Source: Streptococcus parasanguinis
Lineage (GTDB): Bacteria > Bacillota > Bacilli > Lactobacillales > Streptococcaceae
Length of the DNA stretch: 20,759 nucleotides
Reading direction: 5' to 3'
Assembly: GCA_018365265.1 (NCBI GenBank)
Contig: JAGZKI010000045.1
Coordinates: 1 to 20,759, forward strand
Numbering within the stretch: the first letter of the stretch is position 1; every line of letters begins with the position of its first letter. Below are positions 1 through 7,157 of the stretch, one piece after another. Both the position numbers and the translations under genes were made by a program. The notes beneath the pieces are model-generated. The model did no database searches. It had not been told where the DNA came from and worked only from the letters and a program-made list of their open reading frames with translations.

Positions 1-91
1 GCTGATTTCATCAGCTTTTACAGCCCTACTCAACTGTGCGGAGGTGGGACGACGAAATCGAATTCTAACGAATTACCGATTTCTGTCCCAC
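1..91 (-). repeat. Two-hairpin intergenic repeat-like element downstream of the methionine operon
   Basis: Twenty bases after the last operon gene lies a long imperfect hairpin at 44-91. Its arms are 44-50/85-91, 54-60/77-83 and 61-65/70-74, with a four-base loop at 66-69. A second perfect hairpin at 1-15 has six-base arms and a TTC loop. The layout and wording resemble a multi-copy intergenic sequence I remember from several oral streptococci; that is memory, not a search. It could act as a 3' processing or termination structure, but there is no clear U-tract. The element may continue past the window edge. Confidence 0.5.
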
Positions 92-110
92 TCTCTTATC
101 TTCTGTACAT

Positions 111-662
111 TTAATCTTTGGTCAAACTTCCATCTTTTGTTTGAGTCCGTGCATAAGCAATCAAGAGAAGAGAACCTGCAACAGCTACTGTTAAAGCATT
201 AAACGAACCGGCAACAACACCTTGTAGGAAGACTTTATTGGCACTTTCCTTGTAGATCAAGACATCTCCAACCGGAGCAATCAAGCCCCAGATCACAAGG
301 TTGGATACGATTTGAACGACGTTAAAGACAATTAATTCTTTCTTTGTCACTTCCCCTTTGAATTCACCGATTTGTTTGCGGAAGAAACCAACAAAGAGTC
401 CAAACAAACCACTTGAAATGATCCAAGTCCACCAAAGACCACCTGACATAGCGTCCTTAATGGCATGACCAATCAAGCCGATTAAGAAGCCAACAATTGG
501 GCCAAAGACCACACTAAAGAGGGCCTGAAGGGCATATTGCAACTGAATGCTCGTATTCGGTGCAGGTGCAGGGATTTGCAACATAGCAATCACGACAAAG
601 AGGGCTGCTCCAACCCCAATAGCTACAACATCTTTAATTGAAAATAATGATTTCTGTTTCAT
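111..662 (-). CDS. UPF0397-family ECF transporter S-component
   Basis: A 183-residue integral membrane protein with the features of the UPF0397 / ECF riboflavin-type S-component family: an N-terminal SIKDVVAIGVGAALFVV-like helix, the PNTSIQLQYALQALFSVVFGP segment near residues 35-55, the GLIGHAIKDAMSGGLWWTW segment near 62-80, and a C-terminal AYARTQTKDGSL end. Such proteins bind a vitamin-like or small substrate and pair with an EcfA/A'/T energy module in the membrane. No EcfA or EcfT gene is in the window, so it would have to use a module encoded elsewhere. An AGGAG lies eight bases before the ATG. It is the last gene of the methionine cluster, 14 bases after the SAM hydrolase gene. The family call is firm; the substrate is unknown, and a methionine- or adenosine-related compound is only suggested by context. 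Confidence 0.85.
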   Translation of the reverse strand: MKQKSLFSIKDVVAIGVGAALFVVIAMLQIPAPAPNTSIQLQYALQALFSVVFGPIVGFLIGLIGHAIKDAMSGGLWWTWIISSGLFGLFVGFFRKQIGEFKGEVTKKELIVFNVVQIVSNLVIWGLIAPVGDVLIYKESANKVFLQGVVAGSFNALTVAVAGSLLLIAYARTQTKDGSLTKD

Positions 663-676
663 TCTGATATCTCCTA

Positions 677-1525
677 TTAATTTTCCATTTTTCTAATCTC
701 GATATGCCAAGAAGCCCCAACTCCTACATTATAGGCCTTGGCAAAGGATCCCTGGTTGATGGCAAGACCAACACGATAAAGGGAATTGATATAAAGGATT
801 GGCTGTCCAATTCGCACATCGGCGAAAGACTTACCGTAGGTTACTTGGTTTTGGTAAACCAGCATGTCATTGTTATAGATGGTTACTTCAAAACGTTCCC
901 CAAATTCAGGTGACAAATGATTGAACTCTTCCCGAGTAATGGAAGTCCAAAGAGAACCAAAGCGCACATCTAAAATGTCAACCGCACCTTTAACAAGATT
1001 GTCCTCAAGAACTGTCTCAACCACTGGGATTTCCACAATATGTTCGACACTGAGTTCTGGTCCGACGTCTTCAAAACTAATATGGCCACTGGCCAACTTA
1101 GCCCCAGTATAGGCGTATACATCACGCCCATGGAAGGTATAAGAAAACTCTGTATTGGCCCGGCGGTTCTTCACCTCTGAAATCTCACGGATAGCAACAA
1201 TCCCTACATGTTTCTTGATAAAAGAGAGAGTCCCATTATCCGGAGTGACAATGTATTGATTCTTCGCCGTTTTAGCTACCACACTCTTTCGTTTAGAACC
1301 AACACCAGGATCGACCACCGAAACAAAGGTCGTCCCTTCTGGCCAGTAATCTACTGTCTGAAAGAGACGGTAACTCCCTTCAAAGATATTGTAGGGGGTA
1401 ATATCATGAGTTAAGTGGTGAATTTTAAGGGTTGGTGATTCTTCTAAAGCAACCCCAATCATAGCGGATACTGCTCCATCCACCAAACCAAAGTCTGACT
1501 GAAGAACTAGTAAATTATTGTGCAT
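677..1525 (-). CDS. SAM hydroxide adenosyltransferase (SAM hydrolase, DUF62 family)
   Basis: A 282-residue protein of the DUF62 / SAM hydroxide adenosyltransferase family, which converts S-adenosylmethionine and water to adenosine and L-methionine in the cytoplasm. Visible motifs are LQSDFGLVDG near residue 8, VVDPGVG at 70-76, TPDNGTL at 94-100 and FHGRDVY at 131-137. Asp72, Arg79 and His132 match the Asp-Arg-His triad known for the hydrolase branch (Asp68/Arg75/His127 in the Pyrococcus enzyme), which separates it from the halide-using fluorinase branch. The gene starts 11 bases inside the end of the upstream membrane gene and lies between two ECF S-component genes, all downstream of metNI. 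Its products, methionine and adenosine, tie it to the operon's function. Confidence 0.9.
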   Translation of the reverse strand: MHNNLLVLQSDFGLVDGAVSAMIGVALEESPTLKIHHLTHDITPYNIFEGSYRLFQTVDYWPEGTTFVSVVDPGVGSKRKSVVAKTAKNQYIVTPDNGTLSFIKKHVGIVAIREISEVKNRRANTEFSYTFHGRDVYAYTGAKLASGHISFEDVGPELSVEHIVEIPVVETVLEDNLVKGAVDILDVRFGSLWTSITREEFNHLSPEFGERFEVTIYNNDMLVYQNQVTYGKSFADVRIGQPILYINSLYRVGLAINQGSFAKAYNVGVGASWHIEIRKMEN

Positions 1526-2111
1526 CTTTATCTCTTTTTTTGGCCAATAATGGAAGAAGGATGTTCGATAGTCCCCATCCTAATCCAGCACCCAGTATGA
1601 CCGTGAGGACAAACCAAGTGATGGTCGCTAGATCTGGTGATACCATCACCCGATTGACATAGTCTATCGATTTACCACGATCCAGTAACGACATGCGGTA
1701 ACTGGCTGGATAGAACCACATCATAAGAATGGGCCCTGTTGTCGCAAAGGCAAAAATAACAAAAGACAAGGCATTTCGTAAATTCGAGCGAAAACGACCA
1801 CTTGAGGCGACCATCTCCGCAAAACTTCCGGCGATCAAGGCTGGAATAAAGGCCCCTGCGCCGTGACGTGAAAAGAGGAAGAAGGATCCGATCACGCAGC
1901 CAACTATAAAGATAGATCCAACTCCTTTTATTTTTTCTAGATAATAGCGGTAGATCGTCCCGCCAAACAAGGCTGAAAAGGCAGGAGCATAAAACATATT
2001 TCCTTGATGATCGACCAGATTTCCAACTAAGACCCCCAGTCCAATCGCAAGAAAATAGAGAAAGACGAAGGCTCCAACTTGTTTTATTTGATTCACATTT
2101 ATTCTATTCAT
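1515..2111 (-). CDS. MptD/Trep_Strep-family putative ECF transporter S-component
   Basis: A 198-residue polytopic membrane protein with about five or six hydrophobic segments. The central pattern (GGTIYRYYLEKIKGVGSI near 50-67, FSRHGAGAFIPALIAG near 80-95, SGRFRSNLRNALSF near 104-117, FYPASYRMSLLDRGKSIDYV near 134-153) matches the TIGR02185 / Trep_Strep family, annotated as MptD-like ECF S-components. This is recognition by eye, not a profile score. It starts 12 bases after metI and overlaps the SAM hydrolase gene by 11 bases, so translation is probably coupled. No partner ATPase or T-subunit is in the window. Substrate unknown. Confidence 0.75.
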   Translation of the reverse strand: MNRINVNQIKQVGAFVFLYFLAIGLGVLVGNLVDHQGNMFYAPAFSALFGGTIYRYYLEKIKGVGSIFIVGCVIGSFFLFSRHGAGAFIPALIAGSFAEMVASSGRFRSNLRNALSFVIFAFATTGPILMMWFYPASYRMSLLDRGKSIDYVNRVMVSPDLATITWFVLTVILGAGLGWGLSNILLPLLAKKRDKDAQ

Positions 2112-2123
2112 TGGATACCGATC

Positions 2124-2816
2124 CTAACGGTGGCTAATTTTCTTCGAAAGGAAGTCCCCGATAAATTGGACAAGAACAATGAGGATCAAAATCAATAAGG
2201 TCGCCACAAAGATGACATCATTGTTAAACATATTTTTCCCGTAGTTGATGGCTAAGGTACCCAATCCTCCAGCACCAACGGCACCCGCCATGGCGGTTTC
2301 TCCAATCAAGGAAATGATGGTCACTGTTGTCACACGGATCAAATCAGGAAGCCCTTCACGAAGGTAGACACCAACAATATCCCAGAAGGTTGCCCCACTG
2401 GCTTGTGCTGCTTCAATCACGCCTCCATCCAATTCGGACAAGACTACTTGGACTTGGCGGGCAAAGAATGGAAAGACAGCCAAGGATAGCGGAACAAGGG
2501 CGGCTGTAGGACCGATGGTATTTTTCAAGAGCAAGTAGGTCAATGGATTAATAAAGGCCAACAAGATAATGAAAGGAATGGCGCGGAACAAGGAAGTAAT
2601 CTTATCCAAAATTTGGAAAACGATTCTATTTTCGATGACACCACCTGGACGGGTCAAGACTAACAAAAGTCCTGTCACCAAACCTAAAAATCCACCAATA
2701 ATGAAGGAAATAACGGTCATGTAAAGAGTCAAGTAAATAGCGGTTCCCCATCCATACTGGCCAGACCACCCTAATTTATAGACATTTGGTAAATATGTTT
2801 GAATTAACTGGATCAT
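2124..2816 (-). CDS. metI: Methionine ABC transporter permease MetI (MetP)
   Basis: A 230-residue inner-membrane permease of the MetI type, which forms the homodimeric channel of the MetNIQ methionine importer. It has about five transmembrane helices and a binding-protein-dependent transport signature around residues 135-190 (EAAQASGATFWDIV, then TAMAGAVGAGGLGTLAINYG), where the ATPase docks. The ATG overlaps the metN stop by four bases (ATGA), so the two are translationally coupled. Length is usual for streptococcal homologues. The call is secure from sequence and its position between metN and further transport genes. Confidence 0.93.
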   Translation of the reverse strand: MIQLIQTYLPNVYKLGWSGQYGWGTAIYLTLYMTVISFIIGGFLGLVTGLLLVLTRPGGVIENRIVFQILDKITSLFRAIPFIILLAFINPLTYLLLKNTIGPTAALVPLSLAVFPFFARQVQVVLSELDGGVIEAAQASGATFWDIVGVYLREGLPDLIRVTTVTIISLIGETAMAGAVGAGGLGTLAINYGKNMFNNDVIFVATLLILILIVLVQFIGDFLSKKISHR

Positions 2817-3880
2817 GCTTTTCTCCCATCTTTCACAATAGTCACGGAAACTCCTGCATTTTCTAACTCAGCTTTGGCCGTTTCCAGATTTTGATTTTCA
2901 CCTGATAAGATGACCACCAATTCTCCAACAGGCGTGTTATCAAGGATCTCGATGTTCCCAAATAAAATGTTGGCAGATACTTGGTACTGCTTGTAAATAT
3001 CATTGATGATAGCTGTATCTGTCACAGAACCCGCATACTTGAGATGCGCTAAAATCGAGTCATCTGGCAAGTTCTTAACAATCGCTTGTTGATTGATTTT
3101 CACCATGGCTTCATCGATTCCTGTTGCAACCGTGATAAAGTCTTGCGTCAAAGCATTTTTCGGATTCGAGAAGATATCTAAAACAGACCCTTCTTCAATC
3201 AGCTCGCCATTTTGCATGACAGCTACCCTGTTGGCAATATCTTTGACAATTTGCATCTCATGGGTGATCAAGACAATGGTTAAACCAAGTTTTTTGTTTA
3301 ACTCTTGCAACAAAGCTAGAATTTGTTTGGTCGTCTTTGGATCCAAGGCTGAAGTTGACTCATCTGAGATCAAAATCTTTGGATCGTTGGCAAGGGCACG
3401 CGCAATCGCTACCCGTTGCTTTTGCCCACCAGACAATTGTGCTGGGTAATTTTCTGCACGGTCAGATAGACCAACCAAATCCAACAATTTCGCCACTTTC
3501 TCATTCTTTTGTTCTTTGTTCAATTTAGAATGTTTAAGAGCAAAGGCTACATTTTCTGCGACAGTCATTTGAGCCATCAAGTTGAAGTGTTGGAAAATCA
3601 TTCCGATATCCCGACGTTTCTCCCGAAGGGCAGCAGGTTTTAGGGTCACCTGATCTTGATAAATCACATCCCCATCCACAGTGATGGTTCCGGCACTAGG
3701 CACTTGCAAGAGATTGATCACCCGAACCAAGGTCGATTTTCCGGCTCCGGAATACCCTACAATCCCATAGATATCGCCTTCATTAATATGAATGGTCACA
3801 TCTTTGACGGCTTGAATCTGACGTTTCTTTTGCTGGAAGGTCACATCAATGTGGTCCAGCTGAATCATTGCTTTACTCAT
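2813..3880 (-). CDS. metN: Methionine ABC transporter ATP-binding protein MetN
   Basis: A 355-residue ABC ATPase that powers methionine import with MetI and MetQ. It shows Walker A GYSGAGKST (42-50), Q-loop Gln97, signature LSGGQKQR (149-156), Walker B ending in DES with catalytic Glu174, and switch His207. After about residue 265 comes the NIL regulatory domain, which in MetN homologues binds methionine and inhibits transport when the internal pool is full. The first ATG is used although an in-frame ATG follows four codons later: the AAGGAG in the end of the upstream gene is 13 bases before it, and nothing better precedes the second. It overlaps the M20 gene by eight bases. Confidence 0.95.
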   Translation of the reverse strand: MSKAMIQLDHIDVTFQQKKRQIQAVKDVTIHINEGDIYGIVGYSGAGKSTLVRVINLLQVPSAGTITVDGDVIYQDQVTLKPAALREKRRDIGMIFQHFNLMAQMTVAENVAFALKHSKLNKEQKNEKVAKLLDLVGLSDRAENYPAQLSGGQKQRVAIARALANDPKILISDESTSALDPKTTKQILALLQELNKKLGLTIVLITHEMQIVKDIANRVAVMQNGELIEEGSVLDIFSNPKNALTQDFITVATGIDEAMVKINQQAIVKNLPDDSILAHLKYAGSVTDTAIINDIYKQYQVSANILFGNIEILDNTPVGELVVILSGENQNLETAKAELENAGVSVTIVKDGRKA

Positions 3881-5246
3881 AACTTGCTATTAACTCCTTT
3901 ATCAATTCAATATGGGTGTAATAATCGGCAATTTTCACATTTTCGTCTCCCCCATGATCACGGCTATTGGCATTGCCAATTCCAAAGGCTGCCATCGGTA
4001 CCTGCAAAGCCTCAAATACCGTATGCATGGGCCCTGTTCCCGCTGTTGTTGGAAGAACTGAAACCCCTTCTCTATAGAAATCTTTGGCCAGCCGAATGAC
4101 ATTTAAAATCGAAGGGGCACTCATATCACTTCGGTAACTCATTTCACCGAGAGTGTAGACCAATTCGACCTGATCATAGCCATTTTTCTTCAATTGTTGC
4201 TTGATCTTTTCTAAGACATCTTTGGGATCTAGTCCTGGAACCAAGCGCACCTCCATCTTGGCACGCGCCTCTGCTGGAAGAATCGTTTTGACACCTTTAC
4301 CTTGGTAACCAGAAACAAAACCTTCAATATTCAAGGCTGGTTCAAAATAGAAACGGCGCAAGAATTCTTTCCAGTCTTCCTTCAAGACGGGGAGAGTAAG
4401 ACCATAGGTTTTTGCAACATCTTCTGGGCCTTTGTTGGCATATTGCTCGATCAAAGCTAGCTCGCGTTCATTGGGTTCTTGGATCTGATCATAAATCCCA
4501 TCCACCAAGATTCGGCCTTCTTTGTCACGAAGACTGGCGATAGCATTTAACAAATACCAAGAAGCAGAGTCTACCACACCGCCATAGCTGGAATGAATAT
4601 CCACTTCTGCACTCTTCACCACCATATCAAAGGTGACGATCCCTTTGCTACCACCGGAAATTTCCAACTGACCCTGATTATTTCGGGTACCTTGTTCCCA
4701 AACTAAGAGGTCCGCCCCACGCAAGTGTTTCTTGTGTTTGGCCAAGTATTTATCCAAGTCCGTCGATGCAGACTCCTCTGCCCCTTCGATGATAAAGGTG
4801 ATATTGACTGGCAAATCGCCACTTTCACGAATGTATTTTCGAAGAGCTGTAAGACGAGCTGTGATATGCCCCTTGTCATCATCAACCCCTCGACCATACA
4901 TGGTCCCATAATGAACTGATAAGGTAAAAGGGTCTCCCGTCCAAGGTTGGTCTCCATCAGCTGGTACCGTATCATAGTGGTTATAAAAAATGATGGTTTT
5001 AGCTTCAGGATTTGGCGAGAAAAATTTGGCAATCACAAAAGGGGCTGTGTAACTATCATCCACTTCGACTTTGGCTCCTGCAGCTGTAAAAATTTCCCCC
5101 AAATAGTTGGCTACTTCCTTGAGACCAACTTGTTGGGCAAAGATGGATTTTTTTGAAATCAAGGTTCGCAACACTTCAAAATAATGTTGTGCGACCTCAT
5201 CATTTTCAAATTTACGGATTTGTTCCGCTTCTGTTGCAAAAGGCAT
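3873..5246 (-). CDS. M20-family metallopeptidase/dipeptidase (CNDP/PepV-like)
   Basis: A 457-residue di-zinc hydrolase of the M20 family, probably a cytoplasmic dipeptidase or related amidase. Metal and catalytic motifs are YNHYDTVPADG (His90, Asp92), GRGVDDDKG (bridging Asp near 123) and EGAEESAS (general base Glu157 and ligand Glu158); a late DHGG near 428 supplies the last His. It lacks a signal peptide. A homologue lies between metQ and metN in pneumococcus-like genomes, so the order here is conserved. AGGAGG five bases before the ATG fixes the start. It probably releases methionine or another amino acid from imported peptides; the precise substrate is inference. Confidence 0.88.
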   Translation of the reverse strand: MPFATEAEQIRKFENDEVAQHYFEVLRTLISKKSIFAQQVGLKEVANYLGEIFTAAGAKVEVDDSYTAPFVIAKFFSPNPEAKTIIFYNHYDTVPADGDQPWTGDPFTLSVHYGTMYGRGVDDDKGHITARLTALRKYIRESGDLPVNITFIIEGAEESASTDLDKYLAKHKKHLRGADLLVWEQGTRNNQGQLEISGGSKGIVTFDMVVKSAEVDIHSSYGGVVDSASWYLLNAIASLRDKEGRILVDGIYDQIQEPNERELALIEQYANKGPEDVAKTYGLTLPVLKEDWKEFLRRFYFEPALNIEGFVSGYQGKGVKTILPAEARAKMEVRLVPGLDPKDVLEKIKQQLKKNGYDQVELVYTLGEMSYRSDMSAPSILNVIRLAKDFYREGVSVLPTTAGTGPMHTVFEALQVPMAAFGIGNANSRDHGGDENVKIADYYTHIELIKELIASYE

Positions 5247-5269
5247 GCATTCCTCCTAATACACGATAA

Positions 5270-5295
5270 GAGGTAGAGAATTGCTTCTCCACCTC
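5270..5295 (-). other. Intercistronic hairpin between metQ and the M20 gene
   Basis: In the minus-strand transcript 11-base arms (5285-5295 and 5270-5280) pair with one G-U and are closed by a GCAA (GNRA) tetraloop. The following bases are TTATCGTG, not a run of U. This fits an mRNA-stabilising or partly terminating structure that would keep the binding-protein transcript more abundant than that of the transporter body. The role is inferred. Confidence 0.6.
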
Positions 5296-5318
5296 CTTCA
5301 TACACTTGAGATCAAATC

Positions 5319-6182
5319 TTAGAAGACTGGTTGGTCCATTCCTTCTGAAGATTCTTCGATCACTTTCTTCACATTGTCTTTGTGATAGGCTTTGATGATT
5401 TCTTTGATTGCTTTTGCTTTATCAGATTTTTCCCAATCTTTCTTAGCAGCGATCACGTTGTACCATTGTTTTGAGTTGTTGTCTTTCTTTTCAACATAGA
5501 TAGCTTTTTTGAAATCAACGCCTGCTTCACGAACGAAGGTATTGTTGATGACAGCAGCATCTACTGATGGAAGAGCAGATGGTGTTTGTGAAGCATCCAA
5601 TTCAGAGATCTTCAAATCTTTTGAATTTTCTTTGATGTTTGACACGTTTGCCAATTGACCATCTTTGGTATCCAATTTAATCAAACCTGCTGATTGCAAG
5701 ACATACAAGGCACGGCTTTCATTTGTTGGGTCATTTGGTACAGCGATTGTTCCACCTTTAGGAATTTCTTTAATTGAAGTGTATTTGTTTTTACCGTTTT
5801 CTGTACCAGAGTAAAGACGGATTGGAGCGATGTAGGTATCTGCTACTGCAACAAGGGCATTGTCATTTTTAGAATTCCAGTTATCAAGGAAGTTGTAGTG
5901 TTGGAAAGCATTGATATCCACGCTACCATCTTTTACAGCCACGTTTGGTTGTGAGTAGTCTGTAAATTGAGTGAATTCCAATTTGATTCCCGTTTTAGCG
6001 TCATCCAAGTTCTTTTGAACTTGATCCCAACGAGCTTTTTCAGTGTCGCTCAAAGTCATAACACCCACTTTTACAGTTGTTTCACCATCTTTGCTAGATG
6101 ATTTTGAAGAACCACATGCTGCAAGAGCAAATGTTGCAATAGCTGCAAGAGCTGTTAAACCAAGAATTTTTTTCAATTTCAT
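5319..6182 (-). CDS. metQ: Methionine-binding lipoprotein MetQ (NlpA family)
   Basis: A 287-residue NlpA/MetQ-type solute-binding lipoprotein. The signal peptide ends in lipobox LAAC with Cys23 as the lipidation site, followed by a serine-rich linker. Family features are VKVGVMTLSD near 38-47, NAFQHYNFLD near 95-104 and a repeated PNDPTNESRALYVLQ segment near 154-168. It captures methionine outside the membrane and delivers it to MetNI. AAAGGAG precedes the ATG. It lies directly after the family-3 binding protein gene and is followed by a stable hairpin, consistent with higher expression than the downstream genes. L-methionine is the usual ligand, though related MetQ proteins can also bind D-methionine or dipeptides. 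Confidence 0.92.
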   Translation of the reverse strand: MKLKKILGLTALAAIATFALAACGSSKSSSKDGETTVKVGVMTLSDTEKARWDQVQKNLDDAKTGIKLEFTQFTDYSQPNVAVKDGSVDINAFQHYNFLDNWNSKNDNALVAVADTYIAPIRLYSGTENGKNKYTSIKEIPKGGTIAVPNDPTNESRALYVLQSAGLIKLDTKDGQLANVSNIKENSKDLKISELDASQTPSALPSVDAAVINNTFVREAGVDFKKAIYVEKKDNNSKQWYNVIAAKKDWEKSDKAKAIKEIIKAYHKDNVKKVIEESSEGMDQPVF

Positions 6183-6206
6183 TTTGAAGTCTCCTTTAAT
6201 TAAATA

Positions 6207-7034
6207 TTATTCTTTAATATCTTTTGCTTCTGGTAGATAAACTCCACCAAAGTATTTTTTAGACAGTTTTTCAAGGGTTCCATTGTCATAGAGTTCCTTG
6301 ATACGTTTGTTGACAAATTTTTGAAGGTCTTTATCTTCTTTTGCAATAATTGGATACACATAAGGTTGTTGGTCGCTTGGAAGCTCGATAACCTTCAGGT
6401 TGTCATAGCCTTGATCACGAATGATAGTATCTACTGAGATCCGTTCGAAGATCTTGTAATCTGTACGACCATCCGCTAGATTAGCCATGATGGTTTGAAT
6501 GGTTCCATCTGTGTATTGCAAGTCAGTTGGATTATCTGAATGTTTTTTATTGTAATCTTCTAATTGTTTAGCAGTAGATGTTCCTTGAACAACTTCTGTT
6601 TTCTTGCCACCAATGTCATCCAAAGATTTAATAGAAGAATCTTTTGGTACGACCAATACTAATGGATTGCGAGCATATGGATTTGGATAGAGGTATTTTT
6701 CTTCCCGCTCTTTTGAGTAACTAATGTTGTTGGCACCGATTTGGAAACGGTCACTATCTAAGCCAGCAAAGACTGAAGACCACTCTGTTTTGTTAAAGTT
6801 TACTTCATATTTGTCTGAACCTTTGAAGATTTCACGCAAAACTTCGATTTCATAACCGGTTAGCTTGCCGTCTTTTTCTTCGTAAGAGAATGGTTTGGTT
6901 GTTCCAACAGTCCCAACTTCAATGGTTTTCTTCCCACTGGCTGATTTACCAGATGAACATGCTACTAAAGCACTAGTTGCAAGGACTGCAACTAATCCTA
7001 AAGCAGAATACTTAATCACTTTTTTTAGATTCAT
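6207..7034 (-). CDS. Amino acid ABC transporter substrate-binding lipoprotein (family 3)
   Basis: A 275-residue lipoprotein with lipobox LVAC (Cys26) and a SBP family-3 fold: VGTTKPFSYEEKDGKLTGYEIEVLREI near 42-68, the EWSSVFAGLDSDRFQIGANNISYSKERE region near 83-110, and the VVQGTSTAKQLEDY segment near 148-161. Such proteins feed polar or sulfur amino acids to a His/Glu/cystine-type permease and ATPase. None is encoded beside it; the only transporter here is MetNI, whose partner MetQ is of another family. A pneumococcal-type genome has a similar gene just before metQ. It has its own good promoter at 7071-7099. AAGGAG lies five bases before the ATG. Cystine or another sulfur amino acid is a plausible ligand, unproven. 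Confidence 0.85.
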   Translation of the reverse strand: MNLKKVIKYSALGLVAVLATSALVACSSGKSASGKKTIEVGTVGTTKPFSYEEKDGKLTGYEIEVLREIFKGSDKYEVNFNKTEWSSVFAGLDSDRFQIGANNISYSKEREEKYLYPNPYARNPLVLVVPKDSSIKSLDDIGGKKTEVVQGTSTAKQLEDYNKKHSDNPTDLQYTDGTIQTIMANLADGRTDYKIFERISVDTIIRDQGYDNLKVIELPSDQQPYVYPIIAKEDKDLQKFVNKRIKELYDNGTLEKLSKKYFGGVYLPEAKDIKE

Positions 7035-7070
7035 AGGATCTCCTTATTCGTTTCAGGCACATAAAACGCC

Positions 7071-7099
7071 ATTTTAAAAGTATTTTTTAATTTTATCAA
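7071..7099 (-). promoter_or_regulatory. Sigma-A promoter for the family-3 binding protein and metQ
   Basis: On the minus strand TTGATA (7094-7099) and TAAAAT (7071-7076) are separated by exactly 17 bases, each one mismatch from consensus, about 37 bases before the start codon. It would give the binding-protein genes a start separate from the MET-box promoter. Confidence 0.65.
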
Positions 7100-7138
7100 A
7101 AAAGCATTTACTTGCCCAATATATATTTTTTATGGAGG

Positions 7139-7157
7139 TGATAGGTTTTCTTTATCA
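7139..7157. promoter_or_regulatory. CmbR/CYS-box-like palindrome TGATA-N9-TATCA
   Basis: Half-sites at 7139-7143 and 7153-7157 have the exact spacing of the published streptococcal cysteine box core (TGATA-N9-TATCA-N2-4-TGATA). The third half-site is degenerate (CCATA three bases on, minus strand). It overlaps the stop codon of the amidohydrolase gene and lies about 40 bases upstream of the -35 of the following promoter, so its centre is roughly 84 bases before the predicted transcription start. Confidence 0.45.

Noticed and set aside
677..1525. Fluorinase or chlorinase (halide-using SAM enzyme)
   Set aside because: The Asp-Arg-His arrangement and surrounding motifs fit the SAM hydroxide branch; context is methionine salvage, not organohalide synthesis.
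3093..3449. Open frame of 118 codons on the plus strand
   Set aside because: It lies entirely inside metN on the opposite strand, has no ribosome-binding site or family features, and metN is certain.
7035..7154. T-box or SAM riboswitch leader before the binding-protein genes
   Set aside because: Only 120 bases are available, with no T-box bulge sequence, no terminator-antiterminator pair and no S-box-like stems. A promoter and palindrome explain the region better.
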